Notes: generated by a model from the letters alone, not told the origin. A stretch of 64,000 nucleotides of DNA from Clostridiales bacterium (GCA_012838665.1 DUOX01000023.1:62001-126000); one strand, 5' to 3'. Counted from the first letter of the stretch, positions 17,514 to 26,520 are shown. Numbers and translations: made by a program.

Positions 17514-17550
17514 AGCAAACCCTCCATAAAACCTGCGGAGGGTTTGCTTA
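17514..17550 (+). terminator. Hairpin closing the importer operon
   Basis: A 12-bp stem, AGCAAACCCTCC with GGAGGGTTTGCT, begins 3 nt after the stop. The downstream side is TATGGGG with no T-run, so intrinsic termination may be weak. Confidence 0.5.
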
Positions 17551-17654
17551 TGGGGGGCTGCAAATGGAGCCTTATGCCCTTCTTATATAAATATCCAATG
17601 GGGATAATACAGCAGAATTTTTAGATTAAGCCCTTATAATTGTGTAAAAAGAAA

Positions 17655-17960
17655 ATGAGCCACAAACTCATATCCTCGGTTAGAATAAGCCGTAGACCTG
17701 GAAAGCGCCAAAGGTGTCCGGGATCAGAGTCGCATTTATTCCACGATCCTGGTTGACAGTGAGCCTCTAGCCGCATGGCTTCTGGCACCACAGGCAGCCC
17801 CTGTTCACAACTGCCTACCTGGTCCTAATGGGTGATTAAAAGCTGCCGAGTATTGCCATAAAGGTTGTCCCGTGTTTGGGTGCTACCAGGCTTTTAGCCT
17901 ACCATGCGGCCTCTCACTGTTCAACCAGGTTTTCGCGGCATAAAAGCTCACGGTTTGTGA
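17655..17960 (+). ncRNA. Large structured non-coding element (HEARO/omega-RNA-like?)
   Basis: About 300 nt with no reading frame but dense nested pairing. A closing stem joins CACAAAC (17661-17667) and GTTTGTG (17953-17959). GAATAA (17683) pairs with TTATTC (17736), interlocked with GGATC (17721)/GATCC (17745), which makes a pseudoknot. A long imperfect stem joins CCTGGTTGA-CAGTGAG-GCCGCATGG (17748-17777) to CCATGCGGC-CTCACTG-TTCAACCAGG (17902-17929). Inside it TAAAAGC (17837) pairs with GCTTTTA (17890), CCTGGT/ACCAGG pair, and AGGCAG/CTGCCT form a hairpin. Size, pseudoknotting and an ATGA just at the 5' edge (17655) fit a HEARO/omega-RNA left without its IscB/IsrB gene. An IS110-type bridge RNA or a MITE is the alternative. 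The family name is a guess; the structure is visible. Strand is assumed. Confidence 0.45.
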
Positions 17961-18225
17961 TACTGAAAAAGTGAGCAGCCCTTAACAACAAACTGATTAA
18001 TGTGTTACCGAGGAAATTTACACACTAATTGGGACTTGACTGAATTTTTATAACTGATAAAATATGCTAAATTTCTATGTAATAATATGGTAAATTGACT
18101 GAGGTGATGTATAAAAATGAGAATTAAATCCTAATGAGCAGTTGTCCAATTTTAGCAAGTGCGGAGAATAACCAACAGGTTCCTTAAAACAACAGGCTAA
18201 GGTTCTAAATGAACGAAACTATAGC
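17961..18225. other. AT-rich non-coding stretch
   Basis: No gene is visible here. The stretch is markedly AT-rich against its neighbours and contains TTGACT-like promoter fragments and two short ATGA-containing repeats near 18116 and 18133. It separates the structured element from a 5'-truncated gene and may include the junction of an insertion. Confidence 0.4.
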
Positions 18226-18906
18226 TTGAAGTTAAGTCCTAAGAACGAAAACTATTACGGCATGAAGCCTGACGTCATCAACAATACCCAGATGGCGGTA
18301 AATGGCAGGGCTATTTCGGCAGACGTGTCGGGCTATCTCAGCAACAAACTGGAATCCATGTATGAAGGAGCTACGGCACTATACTTAATGGGTGACGCTG
18401 CTGACCAGATACCCCAGAAGACCGCCGATTATTGGCGTGCCGGCGCCGACGGCAAAGCGGAAAGAGTCCAGCTCAGTGTCCAGGAGGGTTTGGCGTTTGT
18501 GAAAGATCTGGGCGATAAAATGACCACATCCGCCCTCGGTATCATTAACAAAATTGATTGCAGGGATTCCAGTCCCAACATAAGCCTCACCCCGACCTCG
18601 TTCTCATGGCCCCTCAAGAACGGAACCATGGGAAATGTGGATGTGGAGATTATGCGTATCGGCGCTGATTTGACCCTTGTGGGCCTTAAACCGGAAATCA
18701 ACGCTTTAACCGGCCTTGCTTTGCGTAATGGGTCTCCCTTTAAAAATACGGTAGCCGTGTCCTTCCTGAACGGCGACCAGAAGTATCTGCCGGACGCACA
18801 GGCCTATCTTGATAATACGCGAGAAATAAGCCGCACCGACTTCTCCGCAGGCGCCGCTGAAAAGTTTTTGGAGACGGTGTTTGATATCCTGAATGATATG
18901 AAATAA
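18226..18906 (+). pseudogene. Neutral ceramidase-like protein, 5'-truncated remnant
   Basis: 226 residues open from a TTG. The sequence matches the second half of the neutral/alkaline non-lysosomal ceramidase-like family: ADVSGYLSNKLESMYEGATALYLMGDAADQIP corresponds to the family's gas/quality-controlled GAAGDxNP region (shown here as MGDAADQIP). The metal-binding His motifs of the N-terminal ~200 residues are absent. Full proteins of this family are ~430 residues or more. Upstream DNA is AT-rich and non-coding, so the 5' half was lost. A strong terminator follows. Family assignment is moderate. Confidence 0.55.
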
Positions 18907-18982
18907 AATGTTGAATGAATGGGTTCGTTACTTAGTGGAAAGGCTTTCTTGCGATTCGGATTAAGTTCACGCCCATAGAAGA

Positions 18983-19025
18983 AAAAGCCCACAAATCGTT
19001 GAAAATCAACGGTTTGTGGGCTTTT
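18983..19025. terminator. Strong bidirectional terminator
   Basis: AAAAGCCCACAAA pairs with TTTGTGGGCTTTT around CGTTGAAAATCAACG, itself self-complementary. It lies between the ceramidase remnant (+) and the RpiR remnant (-) and can serve both. Confidence 0.8.
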
Positions 19026-19094
19026 AGCATAGAAAAATATTTGAGGAAGGATTAAGGGGCAAGGTTTAAAAATGAATCTAATCGTTACATCAGA

Positions 19095-19951
19095 TTAGCC
19101 TGGTATGCAGAATTGTTCCAATGCGTCAAAATACTGCTCGTACTCATTCAAGTGACTGATTGTAGACTCGCTGTTTTTCGCGATGGTAAGTGTGATTAGT
19201 AATTCCGCTATCATCATTGCCGATATGATGGAGTTATGGAAGTCGTTGCTGATGCTTGGAGCAAAAAAAGCGGTGTCGCTGTATGGGAGAAAGGGGGACT
19301 GGGAGGAATCATTGATAGAGATAATCTTCAATTTTTTTTCTTTAATATCTCTGCGGTAGTCAGCAGGCGCTTGCTGTAGCGCGGAACACAGACAAAGATG
19401 GCAACATCGTCTTCTTTTACCCTTTTCAGAAAATCAGCCAGCTTGTCATCGTCCGGTACTAGGTCCACTTTCCCTAACGCTCGGTTGAGATGTTGGGCGA
19501 GGAAATAAGAAACGCAGAAACTGCCGCGGCTTCCCAGGGAGTACACGTGATTTGCGGACATAATTAAATCATATGCCCTGCTCATGGAGCGAAACATTTC
19601 CTGTGTGAAGGTCTTCTGAAGATTGCTCAGCTGGGTCTCATAGGCTTTTGCCAGCAATTCCTCATCCTTTGAATTTACGACAACGTGCAGCTTCATGCGC
19701 TTTACGGGGTTGGACTCAGCTTGAATATGCTTGTGAAGCTCAATCTGAAGCTGGGGAAACCCCGCGCCTGTGATGTCCTGGGCGAATCTGACGATGGTAG
19801 CCGGGCTTACACCAATTTTTTTTGACATTTCCTTAACGGAGAGGAAGGAGGCAGAGAGAGGGTCCTGGAGAATAGCCAAAGCGACCTTTTTCTGTTTTAG
19901 AGAAAGCGATGGCAGTTCTTCTTCTATTTTTCTTAAAATATTTTCCTCCAT
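19095..19951 (-). pseudogene. RpiR-family regulator with a frameshift at an A8 run
   Basis: The first frame (19951 to 19328, 207 residues) has the RpiR helix-turn-helix (SVKEMSKKIGVSPATIVRFAQ) and the start of the SIS sugar-phosphate domain (VYSLGSRGSFCVSYFLAQHL). It stops after ILKKKN at a run of eight A. The next frame continues smoothly as LKIISINDSSQSPFLPYSDTAFF to 19095, the expected second half of the SIS domain. One added A, or a -1 shift on A-AAA-AAA, restores a ~285-residue protein, the normal family length. This may be a true mutation in a decaying region, transcript slippage, or a homopolymer sequencing error. RBS AGAGGT lies upstream of ATG 19951. It is divergent from the RraA remnant. 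Confidence 0.75.
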
Positions 19952-20068
19952 ATTTCTTACCTCTTATCCATAATTGTAATCCAGTATACAAGAAATGGAA
20001 CAAAGATTTCAAGTAAAAATTTATTTAATTCAAATTTTGTCGTTTTTTAATAATATCGGCACCAATAA

Positions 20069-20649
20069 TTGTTAAAAGTAATAATTTTTAAGCTGCCGAT
20101 AAATCCTAACGCGCCTATGATGGTTGGTACGGCGATGACGGTGGAAACCGACAACGGCGACAACTTTCCAATTCATGTTGCTACATATTCAGCCAAGCCC
20201 GGTTATGTCATGGTTGTAGACGGTAAGAACTATCAGGAACGCCCTTACTTCGGCGACCTTATTGTACACGCAGCCAAGGCTGTCGGTCTGGCGGGAATAG
20301 TCATTGACGGCTACGTGCGTGACAGGGAAGGCGTTACAAAGCTTAATTTCCCCGTGTTTTCAAAGGGGCTACTGCAGCGCGGCGTCATAAAGAAGAATCC
20401 CGGAATGATCAACTGCCCAGTGAAGTGCGGCGGAATTATTGTAAAGCCCGGCGACTTAGTGGTCGGTGACTCCGATGGTGTTACTGTAGTACCCAGGGAA
20501 ATTGTCTATGAGGTACTGGAGAAAGCAGAGGAAAAGGCTGCCTACGAAGATGCCAGAGACGCCGTCATTATATCCGCTGTGTGGCGGAGGGCAAGGAGCC
20601 TCCCCAGCTGGCACCACAATGGGTGCTGGATATGCTGGACCAGCTGTAA
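20069..20649 (+). pseudogene. RraA/HMG-aldolase-like remnant, truncated and frameshifted
   Basis: NAPMMVGTAMTVET, GYVMVVDG, LAGIVIDGYVRD and KPGDLVVGDSDGVTVVP are RraA-family blocks. The ~35 residues that normally precede NAPMMVG are missing. After EDARDAV (about 20570) the frame is lost; the +1 frame resumes CVAEGKEPPQLAPQW and ends VLDMLDQL at TAA 20647-20649. Two lesions make this a pseudogene. It is a fourth relative of the three intact RraA-family genes at 46.2-48.3 kb. Confidence 0.75.
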
Positions 20650-20685
20650 AGTACAAAACGGGATTACGGAGGACACTATGAATAG

Positions 20686-21201
20686 TTGCGTCAACGTGCA
20701 GATTTTAGGATGGAGGAAATCGAAAAGATTATCCTTTATACCTATCCCGCCTCGGAGAAGCTCACTGGCTCAATCCGCTACCCGGCAAGCCAGGACGAGG
20801 CCAAATTCAGCCTGACTTATGCTGCGGCAGTGGCATTGCTTACCGCTAACTTCACTTTGGGCGATCTTTACCGCGCTGCGGACATGAACGCCATGGTGCG
20901 GCGCCTGATAGGCTTGATGGAAATCCAGGTCCGCCCGGAACTGGAGGACCGGAAGAATATGATCCGGGGCGCCCGGATGAAGCTTATCCTGAAAGACGGC
21001 ACCAACCGCGAAAGCTATGTAGAAGTACCTAAGGGCGAGAAGAAATTCCCCCTTACTCCGGCGGATATGCGCCGGAAGCTGGAAGCTTGCGGCGAGGGCC
21101 TGCTGACAGAAAAGCAGCAGGACCGAATTTTCCGGTGCGCCATAGAGTTCGGAGAGGGAACTAATCTCACGGATCTATTCCTATATACAGTATTACAGTA
21201 A
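20686..21201 (+). pseudogene. MmgE/PrpD-family C-terminal fragment
   Basis: 171 residues resembling only the last third of MmgE/PrpD proteins (2-methylcitrate dehydratase, cis-aconitate decarboxylase). Seen are MEEIEKIILYTYPAS, QDEAKFSLTYAAAVALL and a late VYVP-like YVEVPKGEKKFPLT. Intact members are ~450 residues, so about 280 are gone, including most of the active site. It sits directly after the RraA remnant, as if both came from one old operon. Confidence 0.65.
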
Positions 21202-21214
21202 AACGGGGTAAATA

Positions 21215-21370
21215 ATGGAGAAAGTACTTGTTGTTGGGCCGTTCAATTCCGCTATGAAAGCGGCGCTTAACGAAGCCCTTTCTGATAAATTTGAACTGGA
21301 ATACATAACGAGCCGCGAAGAATATGGGCGTCTAATCCTGAATCTTCAAGGGTTCAGGATTATTATTTAG
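21215..21370 (+). pseudogene. Short fragment, possibly 2-hydroxyacid dehydrogenase N-terminus
   Basis: A 51-codon frame from ATG 21215 reads MEKVLVVGPFNSAMKAAL and then KFELEYITSREEYGRL. This resembles the first strand-helix-strand of D-2-hydroxyacid dehydrogenases, where family members go on for another ~270 residues. It stops at TAG 21368. It begins 13 nt after the PrpD fragment. Identification is weak because so little remains. Confidence 0.35.
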
Positions 21371-21389
21371 AATTTTTTTTCGTAAAGTT

Positions 21390-21418
21390 TTGCAGACGGG
21401 TCGACAGATTTTTATACT
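21390..21418 (+). promoter_or_regulatory. Candidate sigma-A promoter for purC
   Basis: TTGCAG (21390-21395) and TATACT (21413-21418) are separated by 17 nt, about 50 nt upstream of the purC start codon. Confidence 0.5.
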
Positions 21419-21469
21419 TGTGATAAACTAAAAAAACGCCAGATGTAAAACCTGAGGGGAGCGAATTTT

Positions 21470-22165
21470 ATGAAAACAATCTACAATGGTAAGACAAAAG
21501 CAGTGCTTGCAGATGAGGAAAAGGGCGCCGTCTATCTGCTTTTTAAGGATGACCTCACCGGTGAAAATGGGGTATTTGACCCCGGCTCCAACACAGTTGG
21601 CGGAAGCGTAGAGGGGAAAGGAAAAATCGGCCTGATAATTTCCCGGCACTTTTTTGAATTGCTGGAGAGAAACGGCATACCCACTCACTATTTGGGCGCG
21701 GATATCGACAAATGCCTGATGCGGGTACGGAAGCTGACAGTGCCCAAATTGGAATTCGTGCTCCGTTACTTCACAGCGGGAAGCATGTGCCGCAGGTTCT
21801 CCCTGGAAGAGGGGATACCCTTTGAACCCCCCTATCATGAGGTCACATTGAAGGACGATGAGCAGGGCGACCCCCTTATCAGCGAGAGGCTGTGTATTAT
21901 GAAGGGCCTGCTGAGAGAAGGGCAGTATGATGAGGCCCTGAACCTTTTGATAAGGGTCGGAGAAGTCTTGAAAGCGGAACTAGCTAAAATGGACCTTACC
22001 CTGGTGGATTTTAAGATAGAGATAGGCTATGACGAAGAAGGCAAGGTGTATGTGGCGGACGAGATTACCCCAGACATCTGGCGTGTGCGGGACAAAGACG
22101 GGAAGATTTCCAACCAAATTGAATGTGCCGGGCTTATCCTGGAAAGGATAACAAAAGGGCAGTAG
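21470..22165 (+). CDS. purC: SAICAR synthetase (purine biosynthesis)
   Basis: 231 residues, the normal bacterial length. It joins aspartate to carboxyaminoimidazole ribotide using ATP in de novo purine synthesis. Seen are the N-terminal IYNGKTKAVLADEE (YxGKxK), HYLGADIDKCLMRVRKLTVPKLEFVLRYFTAGS (conserved lysine/arginine substrate segment, here described by its ends), and the C-terminal VDFKIEIGYDEEGKVYVADEITPDIWR. It stands alone with its own promoter and terminator, unlike the usual pur operon, and marks the end of the decayed region. Confidence 0.93.
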   Translation: MKTIYNGKTKAVLADEEKGAVYLLFKDDLTGENGVFDPGSNTVGGSVEGKGKIGLIISRHFFELLERNGIPTHYLGADIDKCLMRVRKLTVPKLEFVLRYFTAGSMCRRFSLEEGIPFEPPYHEVTLKDDEQGDPLISERLCIMKGLLREGQYDEALNLLIRVGEVLKAELAKMDLTLVDFKIEIGYDEEGKVYVADEITPDIWRVRDKDGKISNQIECAGLILERITKGQ

Positions 22166-22173
22166 GCTGCATA

Positions 22174-22230
22174 AAAGCGGCGTGGTTTAGGAACAGCATT
22201 TGCCTGTCCGGACCACGCCGCTTTCTACTT
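22174..22230 (+). terminator. Rho-independent terminator after purC
   Basis: A 13-bp stem, AAAGCGGCGTGGT with ACCACGCCGCTTT, is followed by CTACTTT. It also faces the convergent ger operon. Confidence 0.75.
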
Positions 22231-22241
22231 TCATATTTGCG

Positions 22242-22451
22242 TTAATAAGTTAAATGCCAGGATTTTAAAATATCTCCAAGAAATAGCAATATGCTGGGAA
22301 TCTTAACCTTGAGTTTTAGCAGTATAGCCAGTGTCAGCGATATGACAAACAGCACAATGAATACAAGTATACAGCGCCAGGAGCGGCTCCTTATGATGGG
22401 GAAAATATCAACCAGAGCAAAAATTGCGTATGCTGCTATTATCAGTCCCAC
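22242..22451 (-). CDS. Small membrane protein of the ger operon
   Basis: 69 residues with two hydrophobic segments (IIAAYAIFALVDIFPII and ILVFIVLFVISLTLAILL). It is the last gene of the germination operon, 3 nt after gerAB. Small two-helix proteins (sometimes called GerD-like or 2TM) accompany some GerA-type receptors and tune receptor function. That role is inferred from position and size only. Confidence 0.6.
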   Translation of the reverse strand: MGLIIAAYAIFALVDIFPIIRSRSWRCILVFIVLFVISLTLAILLKLKVKIPSILLFLGDILKSWHLTY

Positions 22452-22454
22452 AGG

Positions 22455-23555
22455 CTAAGCCTCCTTCGCTTTTGGCAGTTTTCGTATTTTGGCAAGAATA
22501 AAAGTTAAAGTGGGTATTAGAATTTCAAATACGGTCCAGATTACGGGTACTGTTTCCTGGACAGAGGCGGCCTGCTTCTGGGGGCTGGGATACAGGGTGA
22601 GTCCGTAGGTAATCATCAGGGAGCCTACAACAAGGACAAGATGGTTATATGACCTAATTTTAAACAGTTGGGATATGGTAAGCACCGCCACATAATACAG
22701 TAAGGTGATTTTATAAAACAAAAGCATTATCAGGATTATGGCGAATAGTATTTCCGTGCGGCTAATGGACGGCCCCACTTGCACGAGGCGAAAGGTTATG
22801 AGAGAAGGGACTGTAAAAAGGTCCACAGTATTTCCCAGCACTCCAATATCTCTAAGGGTGGTGGACCAGAGGGTAAGCCCGCCCACTGCAAATCCCCAGA
22901 ACAAACTTTTTCTGATTTCCCGGCGGGAAAACTTTACATTAGGGTGAATCATCAAATAAACCACCATCTCGCCAAAGGGGATGGTTGCTATAATATGGGT
23001 GCCTTGAAAGTAGCTTTTAGCCGGAAGCGTAAATATCGGCAGGAAGTTTTCAAGTTTAAACTGGTTTATGACCAGAAAAGTGGAAAGAGTCATGGTAACA
23101 ATTGCTACAATTACAAATAAGGGGCTGAATTTTGTCACTAACTTGATGCCCTTTCGGACTGCGATGGCAGAGACCAGTATACATACTGCCGACATTGCCG
23201 GGGCGGGGGTCCTGAACATGATGGTACCCTTTGTGAAGTCTGCCAGGTCCGTCAGGTTAACCGATGATAGTGTTAGGAAAAACCAAAGGTATGCCAGGCC
23301 CAGGATTTTGCCCAACACGGGGCCATAGACTTCGTCCAGAATCTGTATCAGATTTTGTTCCGGGAACATAGCCATCAGCGTTCCGAGAAGCCATAAAAAG
23401 GGCAGATAAACTATTGCCCCAAGCAATACTACAATCCAGGAGTCTTGCCTTGTTATTTCCGTTAGGAAGGCGGTTAGAAGCGCCGAGGATTGGAGGAAGC
23501 AGGCTACTGAGAACAAAAGCAGCCTGCTAGATATTTGTCCTTTATCTATCCTCAT
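22455..23555 (-). CDS. gerAB: Spore germination protein, GerAB/permease-like subunit
   Basis: 366 residues with about ten membrane helices, of the APC-related GerAB family. It begins GQISSRLLLFSVACFLQSSALLTAF, and the mid-protein has FAKGTIMFRTPAPA-like and FPIFTLPAKSYFQG segments typical of the family. GerAB binds germinant in the inner spore membrane together with GerAA and GerAC. Its start overlaps the end of gerAC by 14 nt. The operon order is A-C-B, unlike the A-B-C order of Bacillus subtilis gerA. Confidence 0.88.
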   Translation of the reverse strand: MRIDKGQISSRLLLFSVACFLQSSALLTAFLTEITRQDSWIVVLLGAIVYLPFLWLLGTLMAMFPEQNLIQILDEVYGPVLGKILGLAYLWFFLTLSSVNLTDLADFTKGTIMFRTPAPAMSAVCILVSAIAVRKGIKLVTKFSPLFVIVAIVTMTLSTFLVINQFKLENFLPIFTLPAKSYFQGTHIIATIPFGEMVVYLMIHPNVKFSRREIRKSLFWGFAVGGLTLWSTTLRDIGVLGNTVDLFTVPSLITFRLVQVGPSISRTEILFAIILIMLLFYKITLLYYVAVLTISQLFKIRSYNHLVLVVGSLMITYGLTLYPSPQKQAASVQETVPVIWTVFEILIPTLTFILAKIRKLPKAKEA

Positions 23556-24735
23556 GACTTGCCCCCTCCATTTCCAGGGATATCATACTCTTTCCGGTTT
23601 CAGGTATCTCAACTTTCACATCCACGGTCAGGTCGATGTTTGAGAAAACACTGCCCCAGCTGGATTTCATCTGCTCCCATTTCTTGGGGTGTTTGCGGTG
23701 TATTTCGGAGCCGATGGCGTATATATCCGCTTCCAGGGACTTTGCTTTCTCGAAGGTTTCGGCAATTTGCTCTTTTATCCGTTCTTCAGCCATTTTAGTG
23801 AGCTCCGGGATTACCTTCGGAAAATCCATACCGTTGAAACCCTTGAGTTCGCCAATGCCCAATGCCCCCTCTACAGAGAGTTTTACCTGCACGCCGCCGT
23901 CCTGACGAAGCTTAACATCCCTTTTGGTGTCGAGGTTAATGGTGTTGAATATTACATGTCCCTTTTCGCTTTGGGCCTCAATACCGATGAGCTTCACATC
24001 GCCCATGGCCAATATATAACCCAGGGTTTCATAATTGTTCAGGCTGTCAAGCATTTTGCCGTCCTTGAATATGGCCATGCCGCAGATTTGCAGCTTTTGC
24101 AGGTCTTCTTCGTCATATGCGGCGACCATGGGAATTAAAGCGGAGACCGTTTCCTCCCGCGTACGGGATAAAAAATCCAGCATTCGGACCTTGTAGTAAG
24201 GGGATAGTTTGGACAGGTCCTGTATAACTCTGGCCAGGTACATGCCTGCCGACTGTTCCTGTTCCAGGTCCACTGCCAGTATTCTGTCCGTAGGCCCGTC
24301 TGTTACGAATACCGGCACCTCCATTCGGGATTCATAGTCACGCAGGAAGAAATCCAGATACTCCTTGAGCCCTTCCCTGGCTAATTCGGAGCTGAAGAGC
24401 ACTGCCTGGTTGTGTTCATAAAACAGGGAACGGCTGCTGTTGAAATTGAGTCTTTTAATCCCATGAAGAGGGGTTCTACCGGAAGCCTTCAATATGATGG
24501 CATTCTTATCCTCCTGGGAGCCCGATTCTGACGATGCGCCGGTTTTTGATTCCGTCTTGCCGATTTGCAGGGTGACAGTTATAAGGTCAGAGTCCGGGGC
24601 TTTATCCAGGGCTATGCCCGTGACGATAAAAAGGCTGTCCAGCTCCCGGTTGTCCCAGCAGCCGGAGAGAAGCGTTATTAACAGAGAAGCCAGCAAGACT
24701 GTAGCAATAAGACTTAAGCGCTGCCTATTCAACAT
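23542..24735 (-). CDS. gerAC: Spore germination lipoprotein, Ger(x)C family
   Basis: About 397 residues. The N-terminal signal has lipobox LLSGC followed by WDNRELDSL, the hallmark of Ger(x)C proteins. The rest is the three-domain GerAC body, with FIVTGIALDKAP and LLFYEHNQAVLFS-like segments and a C-terminal KAKSLEADIYAIG. It is anchored on the outer face of the inner spore membrane. The start at 24735 is chosen because a longer frame adds residues before the signal peptide; here the ATG overlaps the gerAA stop and GGAAGG lies 9 nt upstream. Confidence 0.88.
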   Translation of the reverse strand: MLNRQRLSLIATVLLASLLITLLSGCWDNRELDSLFIVTGIALDKAPDSDLITVTLQIGKTESKTGASSESGSQEDKNAIILKASGRTPLHGIKRLNFNSSRSLFYEHNQAVLFSSELAREGLKEYLDFFLRDYESRMEVPVFVTDGPTDRILAVDLEQEQSAGMYLARVIQDLSKLSPYYKVRMLDFLSRTREETVSALIPMVAAYDEEDLQKLQICGMAIFKDGKMLDSLNNYETLGYILAMGDVKLIGIEAQSEKGHVIFNTINLDTKRDVKLRQDGGVQVKLSVEGALGIGELKGFNGMDFPKVIPELTKMAEERIKEQIAETFEKAKSLEADIYAIGSEIHRKHPKKWEQMKSSWGSVFSNIDLTVDVKVEIPETGKSMISLEMEGASHEDR

Positions 24736-26356
24736 CTTCACCGCCTTCCGAATCATCCTCCTCCTCGGCAGCATAAGGCCGGAGAGGAGGCACGAAAAAG
24801 CGCCGACGGGTCATGTCACCCCGGGCTATATTTGCGGGCCTTTTGACCATAGTCCAAAGAGGCATGCGGACTGCAGAGTCCTGAAGATTCCTTGTCCAGG
24901 CAAAGCCCGCAAAAAAGTCTATGCCGAAGGAGGTCAGGGAACCCAGATACAGCAGCAAGGCCAAAAAGCCCATGGCAACGCCATAAAGGCCCAGTATGGA
25001 GGATAATATCATTATTAGAATCCTTATAATCGACGCGGATTCGTTTTGCATTGGCACTAAAAAACTCGACACCGCGGTAAGCGCTACGGTAATTACCACC
25101 GGCGCCCCCACCAGACCGGCGGAGGTGGCGGCCTCTCCCATAATAAGGGCTCCTACGATACTGACGGCCTGTCCCACCGCCCGGGGCAGTCGGATTCCGG
25201 CCTCCCGCAGGATTTCATATGAAAATATCATGATTAGGATTTCAAGAAAAACCGGGAACGGGGTGCCCTCGCGGGCGTTAGCTATGGTAAAAAGCAGGGT
25301 GGTGGGAAGCAGTTCCTGATGAAAGGCGGTCAGTGAAATATAAATGGCCGGTGCGAAAATAGTGATAAAGTAGGCGGTCATGCGCAGCATGCGCATGATG
25401 CTGGCATACAGGGGCCGGGTGTAGTAGTCCTCCGTAGTCTGAAAGATCTCGATGAAAAGCATGGGGACGGTCAGTACAAATGGGGTGCCGTCCACCACAA
25501 TGGCAACACGGCCTTCAAGGAGGCGACCGGCCACCACGTCCGGCTTTTCGGTGCTGCCTATGGTGGCAAAGGGTGAAAAGGGAGCGTCTTCGATATATTC
25601 CTCAATGTAACCGGACTCAAGAATGGAGTCCACCTTCAGGTTGCTGATGCGGTATTTGACCTTTTCCACCACCTTTTCATCGGCAACGCCATCTAAATAC
25701 ATTAAACAAATATCCGTCTGGGTTTTACGGCCTACAGTCAGCATTTCCGTGCGCAGTTTGGGGTTTTTTATTTTGCGCCTGATCAGGGCGGTATTGGTCC
25801 GCAGATTCTCCGTAAAGCCTTCCCTTGGCCCCCGGACCACGGTTTCCGATTCCGGCTCGGCCACGCTCCGCTTGTCCCAACCCTTGCTGTTTACTACAAG
25901 GGCATGGCAACACCCGTCTATGAGAATTGCTGTATCGCCGGAGAGGCAGCCTCCGGCCAGTTTTGACATGGTAGAGACCTTTTCCACCTCGCCGGCCCAC
26001 AGAACAGACTCGGATAGGATGTCCGCTATTTCCCGCATGGACAATGGCCCCTCTTCCGGCTGCCATTCTATAATTGGGCGCAAAATTGCCTCCGTTACAG
26101 TGCTGCTGCTTGCAAGCCCGTCAATGAATGCCACTGCCCCGGAGAATTCATACCCCCCGCCAAACTTAAACTTGTGGATTTTCAAATCGCTGCTGTTCAC
26201 AAACAGCTTTTTCAGGCTGCATAAATTTTCATCCAGGTTATTGCCTATATCCCCTACGGAGGTGTAGGTCCTGTCTTTGTGCTCAGTCTGATAATAGGAG
26301 CTGTTGTTGCCGTCCAATAAGAATCTTAATTTTCTGAGAATGAATTCTATCAGCAC
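24725..26356 (-). CDS. gerAA: Spore germination protein, GerAA family
   Basis: 543 residues: a hydrophilic N-terminal half (VAFIDGLASS, then a long soluble domain with LLDGRVAIVVDGTPFVLTVP-type motif ending in P) and a C-terminal half with about five membrane helices, ending in an acidic tail. This is the pore-forming germinant receptor A subunit (GerA family), found only in endospore formers. It therefore fixes the organism as a sporulating Firmicute. GTG start at 26356 with GAGGG upstream. It is first in the gerAA-gerAC-gerAB-small-protein operon, which is probably made in the forespore. Confidence 0.9.
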   Translation of the reverse strand: MLIEFILRKLRFLLDGNNSSYYQTEHKDRTYTSVGDIGNNLDENLCSLKKLFVNSSDLKIHKFKFGGGYEFSGAVAFIDGLASSSTVTEAILRPIIEWQPEEGPLSMREIADILSESVLWAGEVEKVSTMSKLAGGCLSGDTAILIDGCCHALVVNSKGWDKRSVAEPESETVVRGPREGFTENLRTNTALIRRKIKNPKLRTEMLTVGRKTQTDICLMYLDGVADEKVVEKVKYRISNLKVDSILESGYIEEYIEDAPFSPFATIGSTEKPDVVAGRLLEGRVAIVVDGTPFVLTVPMLFIEIFQTTEDYYTRPLYASIMRMLRMTAYFITIFAPAIYISLTAFHQELLPTTLLFTIANAREGTPFPVFLEILIMIFSYEILREAGIRLPRAVGQAVSIVGALIMGEAATSAGLVGAPVVITVALTAVSSFLVPMQNESASIIRILIMILSSILGLYGVAMGFLALLLYLGSLTSFGIDFFAGFAWTRNLQDSAVRMPLWTMVKRPANIARGDMTRRRFFVPPLRPYAAEEEDDSEGGEDVE

Positions 26357-26466
26357 CTAAATCTACCCTCAATAACACATTTTTTATCTATTATTCCATA
26401 AACCACTTGCTTATATATTAAACCGCCCCGCTTAAATAATGGAAATCGGTGTTATTGAAAGAAACG

Positions 26467-26500
26467 AAAAGGAGTGCGAAAATAAATCGCACTCCCTTTT
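26467..26500 (-). terminator. Rho-independent terminator of the feo operon
   Basis: GGAGTGCGA pairs with TCGCACTCC around AAATAAA. On the minus strand it is followed by TTTTCGTTTC. It lies just after the small Cys-rich gene. Confidence 0.75.
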
Positions 26501-26520
26501 ATGAGATTAATGATTAGTTT

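Noticed and set aside
20686-21201. An intact small dehydratase
   Set aside because: Only the last third of MmgE/PrpD is present, without most active-site residues, in a row of other broken genes.
25725-26069. Antisense and out-of-frame reading frames inside gerAA
   Set aside because: Low-complexity, Arg/Gly/Pro-rich shadow translation without start signals.
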